From positions 806,352 to 870,351 of the forward strand of contig NZ_WTUZ01000010.1 of NCBI RefSeq assembly GCF_009882985.1: a DNA stretch of 64,000 bases, in the 5' to 3' direction. Below are positions 17,289 to 26,814 of this stretch, one piece after another. Both the position numbers and the translations under genes were made by a program. The notes beneath the pieces were generated by a model that worked only from the letters and a program-made list of their open reading frames with translations, was not told the origin of the DNA and did no database searches. The DNA is from Paenibacillus silvestris (GTDB lineage: Bacteria > Bacillota > Bacilli > Paenibacillales > NBRC-103111). Positions within the stretch are counted from its first letter, which is position 1. The number at the start of each line of letters is the position of its first letter.

Positions 17289-19136
17289 TTATTTTTTTGG
17301 TTCGTCAACAACTTCGTAGTCTGCGTCAACAACATTTTCTCTGCCTTTAGGAGCTTCGCCAGCGCCGCCGCCTGCTGCACCGTCATCTGGACCTTGGCCC
17401 GCGGAAGCTTGCTCATACAGCTTCACAGAAAGCTGTTGGATCACTTCTGTCAGCTCTGCCGTTGCTGTTTTGATTGCTTCAAGATCGTTGCCAGCCAGAG
17501 CAGCTGTAACTTTCTCTTTGGCAGCATTTGCTTTGTCGATCTCGCCTTGGTCTACTTTGTCACCAAGATCTTTGATCGTTTTGTCAACGGAATATACGAG
17601 TTGATCCGCTTCGTTGCGAGCTTCAACAAGCTCTTTACGAGCGCGGTCTTCCTCAGCATGTGCTTCCGCGTCTTTCACCATTTGTTCAACTTCTGCATCG
17701 CTCAAGCCGCTGGAAGAAGTGATCGTGATTTTTTGGCTTTTGCCAGTTCCTTTATCCAATGCAGACACGTTCACGATACCATTCGCATCGATATCGAAGC
17801 TAACTTCGATTTGCGGAACGCCGCGTGGAGCCGGAGGAATATCACCAAGCATGAAACGGCCCAGTGTTTTGTTGCCGCTAGCCATGGAGCGCTCACCTTG
17901 AAGCACGTGAATCTCTACGCTAGTTTGGTTATCTGCATAAGTGGAGTACACTTGTGATTTCGTTGTTGGGATCGTCGTATTACGATCGATCATTTTCGTG
18001 AACACGCCGCCTGCTGTCTCGATACCAAGGGAAAGTGGTGTTACGTCAAGAAGAACAACGTCTTTTACTTCACCAGTCAAAACACCAGCTTGAACAGCTG
18101 CACCAAGTGCAACAACTTCGTCCGGGTTAACGCCTTTGTGAGGCTCTTTGCCTGTCAATTTTTTGATCGCTTCTACAACCGCAGGAATACGCGTGGATCC
18201 GCCGACAAGAACGACTTTGTCGATTTGGCTAGTGGAAAGCCCGGAATCTTGTAAAGCTTGACGAGTTGGTCCAAGTGTTCTTTCTACCAAGTGTGCGGAA
18301 ATTTCTTCGAATTTCGCACGAGTAAGGTTTAACTCCAAATGCTGAGGCACGCCGTCAGCTACTGTAATAAACGGAAGGGAAACAGTTGTCGTTAGTACAC
18401 CAGAAAGCTCTTTTTTCGCTTTTTCAGCAGCATCTTTCAAACGTTGAACAGCAGCTTTATCTTTGCTAAGATCAATGCCTTGCTCTTTTTTGAATTCAGC
18501 TACGAGGTAGTCAATGATGACTTGGTCAAAATCATCTCCACCTAGCTTGTTATCACCGCTTGTAGCTTTAACTTCGAAGAAGCCATCGCCAAGTTCAAGG
18601 ATGGACACGTCAAACGTACCGCCACCAAGGTCATAAACAAGAATCGTTTGATCTTCTGTTTTCTCCAAACCATAAGCTAGTGCGGCAGCTGTTGGCTCAT
18701 TGACGATACGAAGTACTTCAAGACCAGCAATTTTACCAGCATCTTTCGTAGCTTGGCGTTGGCTGTCGTTGAAATAAGCTGGAACTGTAATAACAGCTTG
18801 TGTGACTGTTTGGCCCAGGTAAGCTTCTGCATCAGCTTTCAGCTTTTGAAGAATAATAGCCGAAATTTCTTGTGGTGTGTAGTCTTTGCCATCGATGTTT
18901 TCTTTGTGGTTCGTACCGATGTGACGCTTGATGGAGCTGATTGTTTTGTCAGGGTTTGTGATCGCTTGACGTTTCGCAGTTTCACCGACTACGCGCTCGC
19001 CATCTTTCTTGAAACCTACAACGGATGGTGTCGTGCGGTTACCTTCCGGGTTAGGAATTACGACGGCTTCTCCGCCTTCCATAACAGCTACGCAAGAATT
19101 TGTTGTACCTAAGTCAATACCAATAACTTTACTCAT
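17289..19136 (-). CDS. dnaK: Chaperone protein DnaK (Hsp70)
   Basis: ATP-dependent Hsp70 foldase. The 615-residue protein begins [20 protein letters not shown] (phosphate-1 loop), has [14 protein letters not shown] (phosphate-2) and [11 protein letters not shown] (adenosine region), the interdomain linker [15 protein letters not shown], and the substrate-binding domain and lid. The end, [14 protein letters not shown], is the usual Firmicutes tail. Length and start are normal, and AAAGGAGG lies before the ATG. It is fourth in the hrcA operon and controlled by the CIRCE element upstream of hrcA. Confidence 0.99.
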   Translation of the reverse strand: MSKVIGIDLGTTNSCVAVMEGGEAVVIPNPEGNRTTPSVVGFKKDGERVVGETAKRQAITNPDKTISSIKRHIGTNHKENIDGKDYTPQEISAIILQKLKADAEAYLGQTVTQAVITVPAYFNDSQRQATKDAGKIAGLEVLRIVNEPTAAALAYGLEKTEDQTILVYDLGGGTFDVSILELGDGFFEVKATSGDNKLGGDDFDQVIIDYLVAEFKKEQGIDLSKDKAAVQRLKDAAEKAKKELSGVLTTTVSLPFITVADGVPQHLELNLTRAKFEEISAHLVERTLGPTRQALQDSGLSTSQIDKVVLVGGSTRIPAVVEAIKKLTGKEPHKGVNPDEVVALGAAVQAGVLTGEVKDVVLLDVTPLSLGIETAGGVFTKMIDRNTTIPTTKSQVYSTYADNQTSVEIHVLQGERSMASGNKTLGRFMLGDIPPAPRGVPQIEVSFDIDANGIVNVSALDKGTGKSQKITITSSSGLSDAEVEQMVKDAEAHAEEDRARKELVEARNEADQLVYSVDKTIKDLGDKVDQGEIDKANAAKEKVTAALAGNDLEAIKTATAELTEVIQQLSVKLYEQASAGQGPDDGAAGGGAGEAPKGRENVVDADYEVVDEPKK

Positions 19137-19212
19137 GTTAAAGCTTCCTCCTTTTGCTCCTGGAGAGCATTTTAAATAGATTTAGATCGTTTTATTTTTA
19201 AAATGATAAGAT

Positions 19213-19788
19213 CTACACGCTAACTTTCACCATTGCTGGTCGGATGACTTTATCTTTAAGAATGTAGCCTTTTTGAAGCTCCTCAACGACAATGCCTTCC
19301 TCGTGCTCGTCAGATTCAACTTGCATAACCGCTTGGTGGAATTCGGGGTTGAACGGCTGACCAACGGCTTCGATCGGCTTTAAGCCTTCGGCCGTCAGCA
19401 GTTGATCCATTCCGCGGTACGTCATATCCAAACCTTTGGCCAATGCGTCGAAATCCTTCGTCTCTTTGCTTGACGCTAACGCGCGATCGAAGTTGTCTAC
19501 AATCGGCAAAAGCTGCTCAATCAATTTCAGTGAAGCATATTTAGCAAAATCTTCCTTCTCCGCTCTAGCGCGGCGGCGGAAGTTGTCGAAGTCCGCTTGA
19601 ACGCGCAATAAACGTTGGTAGTTTTCTTCGGCTTGTACACGCGCCTTCTCTAGCTCACTTGCTTCTGGAGAAGCTTCAGCTTGAGTGTCTTGAGCTGCCA
19701 CATCTTCCTGGTTATCAGCGGTTTGCTCGTTGTCGGCTGCGTATGTAGTGTTCACGTCTTGCTCATCTGTTTTGTTATCAGTACTCAA
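19213..19788 (-). CDS. grpE: GrpE nucleotide exchange factor
   Basis: Releases ADP from DnaK. The 191-residue protein has a long acidic, disordered N-terminus (residues 1-45), a coiled coil containing YQRLLRVQADFDNFRRRARA, and the C-terminal beta domain with EAVGQPFNPEFHQAVMQVES and KVIRPAMVKVSV. Translation starts at TTG: AGGAGGTG lies 8 bases upstream and no ATG is better placed. Confidence 0.97.
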   Translation of the reverse strand: MSTDNKTDEQDVNTTYAADNEQTADNQEDVAAQDTQAEASPEASELEKARVQAEENYQRLLRVQADFDNFRRRARAEKEDFAKYASLKLIEQLLPIVDNFDRALASSKETKDFDALAKGLDMTYRGMDQLLTAEGLKPIEAVGQPFNPEFHQAVMQVESDEHEEGIVVEELQKGYILKDKVIRPAMVKVSV

Positions 19789-19848
19789 TTGTCCTTCACC
19801 TCCTCAACATAATACAACAAATTTTCGTTATCGTCAGTTTGCCCAGCT

Positions 19849-21390
19849 TTACTCTTCTTCAAAAGGCTGCTTCATCTTAATAACTGTATGAATACGCAGT
19901 ACAGCAGCAGCAACCTCTCCTGCAGCCTGCAACGCGTGAATTTTCACATCTGCGGGGTCTACAATGCCGGCTTCCACGAAGTCCGTTACCTGACCCGTGT
20001 CGCAATCGATTCCAAGGCTGTCGGTTTCGAGCGCGATCTGCGCTGCTTTGAGCTCCTCAACCTTCTCAAGCGGATTGTAACCCGCGTTGACAACGATCTG
20101 AGCCAGCGGCTTGCGCAGTGCTCCCGCGACAGCGGCCACACCGAAGCCCTCCATGCCCTTCATCGTCTCGCGAACGCGCTCCAGATCATGAGCGACTGCC
20201 ATCTCCGCGGCGCCGCCACCGGGCAAGTACCCGCCGCGCACGGCGGCTTGCACAGCCGAAGCGGCGTCCTTCGCGATGCGCGAGCGCTCATGCGCCGCTT
20301 CGCGCGTCGCGGCGCCGACGATCACGGTCACGTGCTGCTCACCGTGACCACCGGCTACGCGTACGCGCCCCAGGCGCTCGTCGTACGCGGCGTAGCCCGC
20401 GCGGCCTAGCGCCGCGTCAAGCTCCGGCGCGCTCTTGCGCAGCGCCGTGCGGCGCACCGGCCGAGCGCCGGTGTGCTCGCTCAGATGCTGCAAGTCCCTG
20501 CGGGACAAGCGCTGCAGCACGATAATGCCATGGTCGGAGCAGAACTGCTCCGCCTCAGGGTCTACCCCACGGTCGGAGGCGATGAGTCCGACCCCAAGCT
20601 CCAGCAGCGACACAAGGTTGCTGCGGAAGATCTCTCTCAGCTGCATGTAGCGCTGGAAGCCTGCCTCGGTGACCAGCGATTCCTCGCTGACCGCCTCAGG
20701 CTCCAAAGCATCATGCAGCACAAGAATTCGGGCATCTCGGCGCTCTTGGTCGAGATGAAGGTTCATCGGCTTCTGGTTCAGCAGAATGCCGGTCCAGACC
20801 TCGCTGCTCGCCTCTTCATGGGCGATCACGCTGTCTGCGAAGCGATACCCGTCTTCGCGAAGCTTCGCCTCGCCGACCGCTTCGGCGGCTTGAACGATGA
20901 GCCTCGCGATATCGGTCTGCTCTCGGCCTGCCGTGATCGCGATGCGCTTCAGGGCAGCATCGCCCAGACCCGTAATCGCGCGGCTTCGGCGCTCTAGGCT
21001 CTCTACCGCCAGCTCGATGCCTTGCAGCATCCCGCTGACGACCTTGGCGACCGGTACGCCGCGCGTCACTTGCGCGACACCTTCTTGCACCAGCGCACCC
21101 GCAAGGACTGTCGCTGTCGTCGTGCCATCGCCAATCTGCCTTTGCTGGCTCCGCGCAACTTGAATCATCAATCTGGCTGCGGGATGGGAAACGTCCATTT
21201 TTTCTAAAATGGTGACCCCGTCGTTGGTGATAATCACATCGCCTTGCCCGCCAACCAGCATGGTGTCAAGTCCCTTAGGACCCAGTGTGCCCTCAACCGC
21301 AGAACAAATAGCCCTAACGGCTGATGCATTGTTAACTAATGTAGAGTAACGCTCTTCGCCCTCGCTGTGTCCCGTCTTGATACCGCTCAT
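19849..21390 (-). CDS. Archaeal-like (group III) thermosome-type chaperonin
   Basis: A 513-residue chaperonin that matches thermosome/CCT rather than GroEL. Diagnostic blocks are TLGPKGLDTMLV (35-46), GDVIITNDGVTILEKMDVSH (50-69), HPAARLMIQVA (69-79), IGDGTTTATVLAG (86-98), GGYLPGGGAAEM, and the C-terminal DPADVKIHALQAAGEVAAAV. GroEL instead has LGPKGRNVVL and TKDGVSVA, and lacks the MDxxHPAA block. The family folds proteins in a ring cavity with a built-in lid and needs no GroES. Its ATG overlaps the hrcA stop codon (ATGA), so it is co-translated with hrcA and lies inside the CIRCE-controlled operon. Related archaeal-like chaperonins are known in a few Firmicutes such as Carboxydothermus. 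The gene is visibly GC-richer than dnaK. Confidence 0.9.
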   Translation of the reverse strand: MSGIKTGHSEGEERYSTLVNNASAVRAICSAVEGTLGPKGLDTMLVGGQGDVIITNDGVTILEKMDVSHPAARLMIQVARSQQRQIGDGTTTATVLAGALVQEGVAQVTRGVPVAKVVSGMLQGIELAVESLERRSRAITGLGDAALKRIAITAGREQTDIARLIVQAAEAVGEAKLREDGYRFADSVIAHEEASSEVWTGILLNQKPMNLHLDQERRDARILVLHDALEPEAVSEESLVTEAGFQRYMQLREIFRSNLVSLLELGVGLIASDRGVDPEAEQFCSDHGIIVLQRLSRRDLQHLSEHTGARPVRRTALRKSAPELDAALGRAGYAAYDERLGRVRVAGGHGEQHVTVIVGAATREAAHERSRIAKDAASAVQAAVRGGYLPGGGAAEMAVAHDLERVRETMKGMEGFGVAAVAGALRKPLAQIVVNAGYNPLEKVEELKAAQIALETDSLGIDCDTGQVTDFVEAGIVDPADVKIHALQAAGEVAAAVLRIHTVIKMKQPFEEE

Positions 21391-22415
21391 TTGCCGTACC
21401 AACGTCCCAGCACGTCTTCCATTTGCTTCGATAAATGATTCATTAAACTAATGACTCTACCATATTCCATTCGCGTTGGCCCTAAGATCCCTATAGTACC
21501 CAGAGGTTGGCCGCCAATCGAATAGGAGGCCGTTATTAAACTGCAATTATTAATGGCTTCAATACTATTTTCAGCACCGATTTTGATCTCCATGCCTTCA
21601 TTTGACGGAGTAAACAACTTGATAAGTGTAGGTGCTTCTTCCAATAAATCAAAAATGCTTTTAACCTTCTCGACATCTTTGAACTCAGGCTGTGTCAGCA
21701 TATTGGTCATACCGCTAAGAAACACGCGATCCTTCTCATCACTTTGAAGCACGCTCTCAACGACCGAAAGAAGCTCCTGATAGCCATTCACGTATTTGCC
21801 GAGCTCGCTGGCAACTTCATTATACAGTCGGGATTTAAACTGAATTAGCGGTACATTCTGCAGCTTGGCATTCAGAATATTGACAACCTTCTCAATGTCA
21901 GACATTCGAATACCTTCAGGAATCGTAATCGTTTTGTTCTCCACATGCCCTGTATTCATGACAATGATGGCAACAGCGGTCGTCTCTGTAAGAGGGATGA
22001 TCTGCAAATGCTTCAGCGTCGTACTGAATACCTCCGGCCCTAGCACAATCGACGTATAATTCGTCAGAGAAGACAGCACACCAGCGACATGCTGGATGAC
22101 TCCTTCCATCTCTTGAATGCGCTGCGCAAAGGTACCCTTCATTGAATTCAAATCATTCTCATGTAAAGTTCCATGCTGGAGCAAATGATCGACATAGTAA
22201 CGATAACCTTTGTGTGAGGGTATACGGCCTGCGGACGTATGAGGTTGCTCCAAGTAACCCATCTCTTCGAGATCGGACATTTCGTTACGAATCGTAGCCG
22301 GACTAAAACCGACATTGCCTCGTTTCGAAATACTTCTTGAACCAATTGGCTCTGCTGAACGAACATAATCATCTATGATAGCACTCAAAATCATGCGCTG
22401 CCGATCCGTCAACAT
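21387..22415 (-). CDS. hrcA: Heat-inducible transcription repressor HrcA
   Basis: Repressor that binds CIRCE and needs a chaperonin to stay active in the known systems. The 342-residue protein starts MLTDRQRMILSAIIDDYVRS, followed by a winged helix (EPIGSRSISKR, SPATIRNEMSDLEEMGYLEQ, HTSAGRIPSHKGYRYYVD) and the GAF-like C-terminal domain ending in SYSIGGQPLGTIGILGPTRM. The ATG at 22415 has GGAGG 8 bases upstream; the TTG one codon earlier is too close. It heads the operon and has a perfect CIRCE in its leader. Confidence 0.98.
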   Translation of the reverse strand: MLTDRQRMILSAIIDDYVRSAEPIGSRSISKRGNVGFSPATIRNEMSDLEEMGYLEQPHTSAGRIPSHKGYRYYVDHLLQHGTLHENDLNSMKGTFAQRIQEMEGVIQHVAGVLSSLTNYTSIVLGPEVFSTTLKHLQIIPLTETTAVAIIVMNTGHVENKTITIPEGIRMSDIEKVVNILNAKLQNVPLIQFKSRLYNEVASELGKYVNGYQELLSVVESVLQSDEKDRVFLSGMTNMLTQPEFKDVEKVKSIFDLLEEAPTLIKLFTPSNEGMEIKIGAENSIEAINNCSLITASYSIGGQPLGTIGILGPTRMEYGRVISLMNHLSKQMEDVLGRWYGK

Positions 22416-22457
22416 CAAGTACCCCTCCTCTTCACAATCGCTCTATGATCACTTTCG

Positions 22458-22484
22458 TTAGCACTCGTATTTAGTGAGTGCTAA
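22458..22484 (-). promoter_or_regulatory. CIRCE operator (HrcA binding site)
   Basis: A perfect inverted repeat TTAGCACTC-N9-GAGTGCTAA, the exact CIRCE consensus, 43 bases before the hrcA start. It is the only copy seen in the window, so HrcA control covers hrcA, the chaperonin, grpE, dnaK and dnaJ together. Confidence 0.98.
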
Positions 22485-22489
22485 ATCCT

Positions 22490-22520
22490 AATACAAAAAT
22501 AACAGACCCTAAGGTCTGTT
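22490..22520 (-). terminator. Terminator after the GNAT gene, overlapping the hrcA promoter
   Basis: On the minus strand AACAGACC pairs with GGTCTGTT around a 4-base loop, followed by ATTTTTGT. It begins 7 bases past the GNAT stop codon. Confidence 0.75.
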
Positions 22521-22525
22521 GTCAA
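22497..22525 (-). promoter_or_regulatory. Probable sigma-A promoter for the hrcA operon
   Basis: TTGACA (perfect -35) is followed after 17 bases by TTATTT (weak -10), placing transcription start just before CIRCE. The spacer of this promoter is the terminator hairpin of the preceding gene. Confidence 0.5.
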
Positions 22526-22526
22526 G

Positions 22527-23006
22527 TCAATCCAATCGTTTGAGTACGGCGATTTCATCGCAGCAATACTGTTTTTTGCAATGCATACAATCTTTCCAAA
22601 CCTTCTCTGGAAAAATCTCTTTTGGTACCAGCGTAAAACCATTTTTCTGAAAAAAAGCAACTTCATACGTTAGGGCCATTACTTTCACAATGCCTTGGCT
22701 TCTTGCTTCTTCAACCAAGAAATCAACCAGCTTGCCGCCAATTCCTTGTCCTTTGAAGCCTGGGGTCATGCCTAGTGAGCGAATCTCAACAAGATCTGGC
22801 CCAAGCCTTGTAAGGGAGCCGCAGCCTATTAATGTACCATCGTGCTCAGCAACGACGAAGGAGTCAATTTGCTCCTCCAACATTTCTCTGGTACGCGGCA
22901 ACATAATGCCCTGCTTCGCATAGCCTTGTATAATTTCATAAAGCTTCTCGATATCGATTATCGATGCTTTCCTAACGGACACTGTAGTTGATGAATTCAC
23001 TGTCAT
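22527..23006 (-). CDS. GNAT family N-acetyltransferase with C-terminal cysteine motif
   Basis: A 159-residue single-domain acetyltransferase. The acetyl-CoA loop is SLGMTPGFKGQGIGGKLVDF (Q/RxxGxG/A type), followed by VMALTYEVAFFQKNGF. The tail has KDCMHCKKQYCCDE, the Cys-rich end seen in ArgA-like single-domain acetyltransferases of Firmicutes, so N-acetylglutamate synthase activity is possible. The start is uncertain: an ATG at 23006 and a GTG two codons later (GGTGGG 6 bases upstream) are both plausible, and the frame stays open further upstream without a binding site. Confidence 0.75.
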   Translation of the reverse strand: MTVNSSTTVSVRKASIIDIEKLYEIIQGYAKQGIMLPRTREMLEEQIDSFVVAEHDGTLIGCGSLTRLGPDLVEIRSLGMTPGFKGQGIGGKLVDFLVEEARSQGIVKVMALTYEVAFFQKNGFTLVPKEIFPEKVWKDCMHCKKQYCCDEIAVLKRLD

Positions 23007-23159
23007 CCCACCAATCGCAACAAAAATGCACAAAACCCACGCTAGCGTCATCACAGCCAAACCGCTGAAACGCTTGTGGATTCATGTATAAATATACAAC
23101 ATAGCGTATATTTGCACAAGGGATTTTTTGCCCGGCTCAGAGTAAAGCCCTATAGTGAC

Positions 23160-24311
23160 CTAAGTTAAGAAAGAGGCAAACACTTCATTGCCCAGCAGGA
23201 TGCCATGTTTGGAGAGACGATACCCGTCCGGGGTTTGCTCCAGCAGTTTTTTCTGTTCCCAGCCTTTAATTGTTTCCCCGAAGTGCGCTTCGATTGTGTC
23301 GCCAAACTGTTCTTGGAAATCGACATTTCGAACACCTTCCAGCAGCCGCAGACCGACCATCATGAAATCTTCCATAGCTTCTTGCCGCGTGACTTCAAAT
23401 TGCTCCGTGATTGGCAAGCCAACTTTAGTGGCATCGATGTAAGGCTGAATCCCTTTCACATTAACATGACGCTGTCTATTCATATAACCATGCGCGCCTG
23501 CACCAAGACCATAGTAAGAGCGATTGCGCCAATACATCGTATTGTGTCTGCTTTCTCGCCCTGGCTTCGCAAAGTTGCTAATTTCATATTGCTTGTATCC
23601 TGCTGCTTCCAAACGTTTCATGATGAGCTCATACATATCGACTTCTTCATCTTCACTTGGCAGCGGCAGCTGATTTTTGTTAAACAACGTATGAAATAAA
23701 GTGTTTTCTTCCACTTTTAAACTGTAAATGGAATAATGCTGAAGATCGAGCGATAGGGCTTCATCCAAGGTTGCTTGCATAATCTCGACGGTTTGTTTGG
23801 GCAGACCAAACATTAAATCGATGGACAAATTATTAAAACCAAGCTTCTTGGCATTCTCGATGCTTCTATGCACATCATCTGTATTATGAATTCGGCCAAT
23901 GGCCGAAAGCAGGTCGTTATTAAAAGACTGCACGCCAAAGCTTATGCGGTTGACGCCGCCTTCTTTCATGACGGCCAGCTTATCCTCATCCGTTGTTCCC
24001 GGGTTAGCCTCCATCGAAAACTCGACTTCTGCCGCGTCAGCCGGGAAATAGGTGCGGACCATTCGCAAGAAACGTTCCATTTGATCAGGCAGCAATACAG
24101 TCGGTGTGCCACCGCCTACGAAGATTGTTTCTACTTTTGCTGGCGGATTATTCTTAACGGTAAGCTCCATTTCGCGTTCCAGCGCGTCTAAATATTCCAT
24201 GACTGGCTGGCCTTTGAGAACATAGGAGTTAAAATCGCAATAATGACATTTGTTTGTGCAAAATGGGATATGAATGTACACAGCAGTTGGAGCTGCATAA
24301 GTAACTAACAT
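23160..24311 (-). CDS. hemW: HemW heme chaperone, radical SAM (HemN-like)
   Basis: A 383-residue radical-SAM protein of the HemN superfamily. The cluster motif is CTNKCHYCDF (CxxxCxxC, residues about 18-25), then the GGGTPT SAM block. The absence of an extra N-terminal cysteine marks HemW rather than true coproporphyrinogen dehydrogenase. HemW binds heme and hands it to target proteins. It follows lepA as in B. subtilis (hemN next to lepA). AAAGGA lies 9 bases before the ATG. Confidence 0.93.
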   Translation of the reverse strand: MLVTYAAPTAVYIHIPFCTNKCHYCDFNSYVLKGQPVMEYLDALEREMELTVKNNPPAKVETIFVGGGTPTVLLPDQMERFLRMVRTYFPADAAEVEFSMEANPGTTDEDKLAVMKEGGVNRISFGVQSFNNDLLSAIGRIHNTDDVHRSIENAKKLGFNNLSIDLMFGLPKQTVEIMQATLDEALSLDLQHYSIYSLKVEENTLFHTLFNKNQLPLPSEDEEVDMYELIMKRLEAAGYKQYEISNFAKPGRESRHNTMYWRNRSYYGLGAGAHGYMNRQRHVNVKGIQPYIDATKVGLPITEQFEVTRQEAMEDFMMVGLRLLEGVRNVDFQEQFGDTIEAHFGETIKGWEQKKLLEQTPDGYRLSKHGILLGNEVFASFLT

Positions 24312-24390
24312 AGGGGTATTTCCTTTCTATCCTGGACAGCCGATTGCGTCGTCCTTATGGACAGGCGTGTCTGTCAAGGTTATCAACTGA

Positions 24391-24434
24391 TAAGAAGCCA
24401 AGGGGCAGAGTACTCTGCCACCCCAGCTTCTTAT
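24391..24434 (-). terminator. Hairpin between lepA and hemW
   Basis: AAGAAGC pairs with GCTTCTT and GGCAGAG with CTCTGCC, giving a long stem with no good T tail. It may attenuate read-through from lepA into hemW rather than stop it fully. Confidence 0.45.
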
Positions 24435-24444
24435 TCATTGCAAA

Positions 24445-26259
24445 CTATTCGTCTATTTTGAGTACAGCCATGAATGCCTCTTGCGGCACTTCAACACTGC
24501 CGACCTGCTTCATGCGCTTTTTACCTTCTTTTTGCTTATCAAGCAATTTCCGCTTACGCGAAATATCACCGCCGTAACACTTGGCAAGGACGTTTTTACG
24601 CATTGCTTTCACGGTTTCACGAGCTACGATCTTCTGTCCGATAGCCGCTTGAATCGGCACTTCGAACATTTGGCGAGGAATCAAATCCTTCAATTTGTCA
24701 CAAATGATTTTGCCGCGGTGATAGGCGGTATCACGGTGAACAATGAAGGAGAGCGCATCGACCTGCTCGGAGTTGAGCAAAATGTCCATTTTCACGAGGC
24801 TCGACTTCTTATATCCAGACAACTCGTAATCGAAGGACGCGTACCCTTTGGTTCTGGACTTCAACATATCGAAGAAGTCATAAACGATTTCGGACAATGG
24901 AATATCATAAGTCAATGTGACACGATTGGTATCCAAATACTCCATATTCAAGTATTCGCCGCGTTTGCCTTGGCACAGCTCCATGATCGTACCTACATAA
25001 TCATTCGGTACAATGACGGAAGCTTTCACGTAAGGCTCTTCAACGAAATCGATACGCTGTGGATCTGGATAATTCGATGGATTATCAATATCCATCACAT
25101 CGCCATTCGTTAATGTAATGCGGTAGATAACGCTTGGCGCCGTCGTAATCAGCGGAATGTTGAACTCACGTTCAATACGTTCCTGAATGATCTCCATGTG
25201 CAGCAGCCCCAAGAATCCACAGCGGAAGCCGAATCCTAGCGCTGTCGAAGTTTCAGGTTCGAAGCGAAGCGATGCATCATTAAGCTCCAATTTCTGAAGT
25301 GCTTCACGCAAGTCATTGTAATCCGTTGTTTCAATCGGATACAGTCCGCAGAATACCATCGGGTTGATCCGTCGGTAGCCTGGCAGCGCTTCTGGCGCTT
25401 GACGATCCGCTTCGGTTACTGTGTCCCCGACACGCGTGTCTCCTACATTTTTGATGCCGGCAACGATAAATCCAACATCTCCGACTTCGAGCGATGGAAC
25501 CGAGGACATTCTCGGTTTGAAAGCTCCGACCTCAATGACTTCGAACACTTTGTTGGTTGCCATCATCTTAATTTTGGAACCTGCCTTGATCGAACCATCC
25601 ACAACACGCACATACACGATAACACCTTTGTAAGCGTCATAGTGGGAGTCGAAAATCAACGCTTTGAGCGGATTATCCGGATTGCCCTGCGGAGCCGGCA
25701 CCTTTTGACAAACTTGCTCGATGATTTCCTTGATGCCAATGCCTGCTTTCGCAGAAGCGTGTACCGCCTCACTGGCATCGAGCCCGATTACGTCCTCGAT
25801 TTCCTTTTTCACTTTGTCGGGATCGGCGCTTGGCAAATCGATTTTATTAATAACAGGTAATATTTCTAAGTTATTTTCCAGGGCTAGATACACGTTAGCC
25901 AGCGTTTGAGCTTCAATACCTTGTGCAGCATCGACTACCAGCAAAGCCCCTTCACAAGCCGCTAAGCTTCGGGAAACTTCATACGTAAAATCGACGTGTC
26001 CTGGTGTATCAATCAGATTGAGGATATAATCTATGCCGTCATCCGCACGGTAACTTAGCCTTACCGCCTGCAGCTTGATTGTAATCCCGCGTTCCCGCTC
26101 CAGATCCATTTGGTCAAGTACCTGCTCTTGCATCTCACGGGACGACAGAGCACCTGTATATTCCAAAATGCGGTCGGCAAGTGTTGATTTGCCGTGATCA
26201 ATATGAGCGATGATTGAAAAGTTTCGAATTCTTGATTGTCTTTCGCGAATGTCAGTCAT
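24445..26259 (-). CDS. lepA: Elongation factor 4 (LepA)
   Basis: Ribosome-bound GTPase that acts on stalled or mis-translocated ribosomes and in 30S assembly. The 604-residue protein has G1 [11 protein letters not shown]2 RGITI, G3 DTPGHVDF and G4 NKIDLP. The LepA-specific C-terminal domain ends in [20 protein letters not shown] and KRMKQVG. The length is normal. It lies between yqxA and hemW, the standard Bacillales order. Confidence 0.98.
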   Translation of the reverse strand: MTDIRERQSRIRNFSIIAHIDHGKSTLADRILEYTGALSSREMQEQVLDQMDLERERGITIKLQAVRLSYRADDGIDYILNLIDTPGHVDFTYEVSRSLAACEGALLVVDAAQGIEAQTLANVYLALENNLEILPVINKIDLPSADPDKVKKEIEDVIGLDASEAVHASAKAGIGIKEIIEQVCQKVPAPQGNPDNPLKALIFDSHYDAYKGVIVYVRVVDGSIKAGSKIKMMATNKVFEVIEVGAFKPRMSSVPSLEVGDVGFIVAGIKNVGDTRVGDTVTEADRQAPEALPGYRRINPMVFCGLYPIETTDYNDLREALQKLELNDASLRFEPETSTALGFGFRCGFLGLLHMEIIQERIEREFNIPLITTAPSVIYRITLTNGDVMDIDNPSNYPDPQRIDFVEEPYVKASVIVPNDYVGTIMELCQGKRGEYLNMEYLDTNRVTLTYDIPLSEIVYDFFDMLKSRTKGYASFDYELSGYKKSSLVKMDILLNSEQVDALSFIVHRDTAYHRGKIICDKLKDLIPRQMFEVPIQAAIGQKIVARETVKAMRKNVLAKCYGGDISRKRKLLDKQKEGKKRMKQVGSVEVPQEAFMAVLKIDE

Positions 26260-26335
26260 GCTAACGTAATAACCCCCACAACATGCAAATAATTTTCATT
26301 ATAGCAGTTGTGGGAAGTTGCGGCAATGTACAGCC

Positions 26336-26758
26336 CTATCCTTTGCCGAGTATAGCGTCAAATATCGACACGAACAGCTTAATTCCATGATGCGATGCAA
26401 TCTGCAGCAAGTCTCCGAGTTTATTGCCCACATGATTCAAAGAATTGTCGTGATCCGCTACGGGTTCTGCCTTCTTATCGGTTTCAGGCTTCACGTTTGA
26501 GGTTGCACCTGCACTTGCTTGTGCTCCCGTGCCACCTTTTGGGGCGGCAGATGGGGTTGCTTTCTGACCACTCGCAGCTGCTGCTATTGTCCCCTTGCCC
26601 GCTGGCTTCACTGGCTCTTGAACAGCGGCTTTAGCAGAAGGCTGAGGACCTTGTATACGTTCCATCCCGCTGGATGCTAAGCTGACACCGAATAAAATGC
26701 AGAACAGCAGCAGCAATCCGAACAAGCTCACCTTGATATAAAAGTGCCTCAGCTTCAT
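26336..26758 (-). CDS. yqxA: YqxA-family (DUF3679) membrane protein
   Basis: A 140-residue protein with one N-terminal membrane segment (residues about 10-30, VSLFGLLLLFCILFGVSLAS). An Ala/Pro/Lys-rich linker follows, then a short conserved-looking C-terminal part (NHVGNKLGDLLQIASHH). The ATG at 26758 follows AAAGGAGG by 7 bases. It is identified mainly by position between spoIIP and lepA, where B. subtilis has yqxA, plus the single-span layout. The function is unknown. Confidence 0.75.
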   Translation of the reverse strand: MKLRHFYIKVSLFGLLLLFCILFGVSLASSGMERIQGPQPSAKAAVQEPVKPAGKGTIAAAASGQKATPSAAPKGGTGAQASAGATSNVKPETDKKAEPVADHDNSLNHVGNKLGDLLQIASHHGIKLFVSIFDAILGKG

Positions 26759-26814
26759 GATAAAGCCTCCTTTAAATTTCATTCCATGAAATTGCTTTAT
26801 TTTTTTCGAGCAGC

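Noticed and set aside
16500-17957. Long plus-strand open frame of about 485 codons across dnaJ and the end of dnaK
   Set aside because: It is antisense to two certain genes, crosses their junction and has no recognisable domain or start signal.
19849-21390. GroEL identity for the chaperonin
   Set aside because: The sequence has the MDxSHPAA and NDGVTIL blocks and C-terminal pattern of thermosome-type chaperonins, and no groES gene precedes it.
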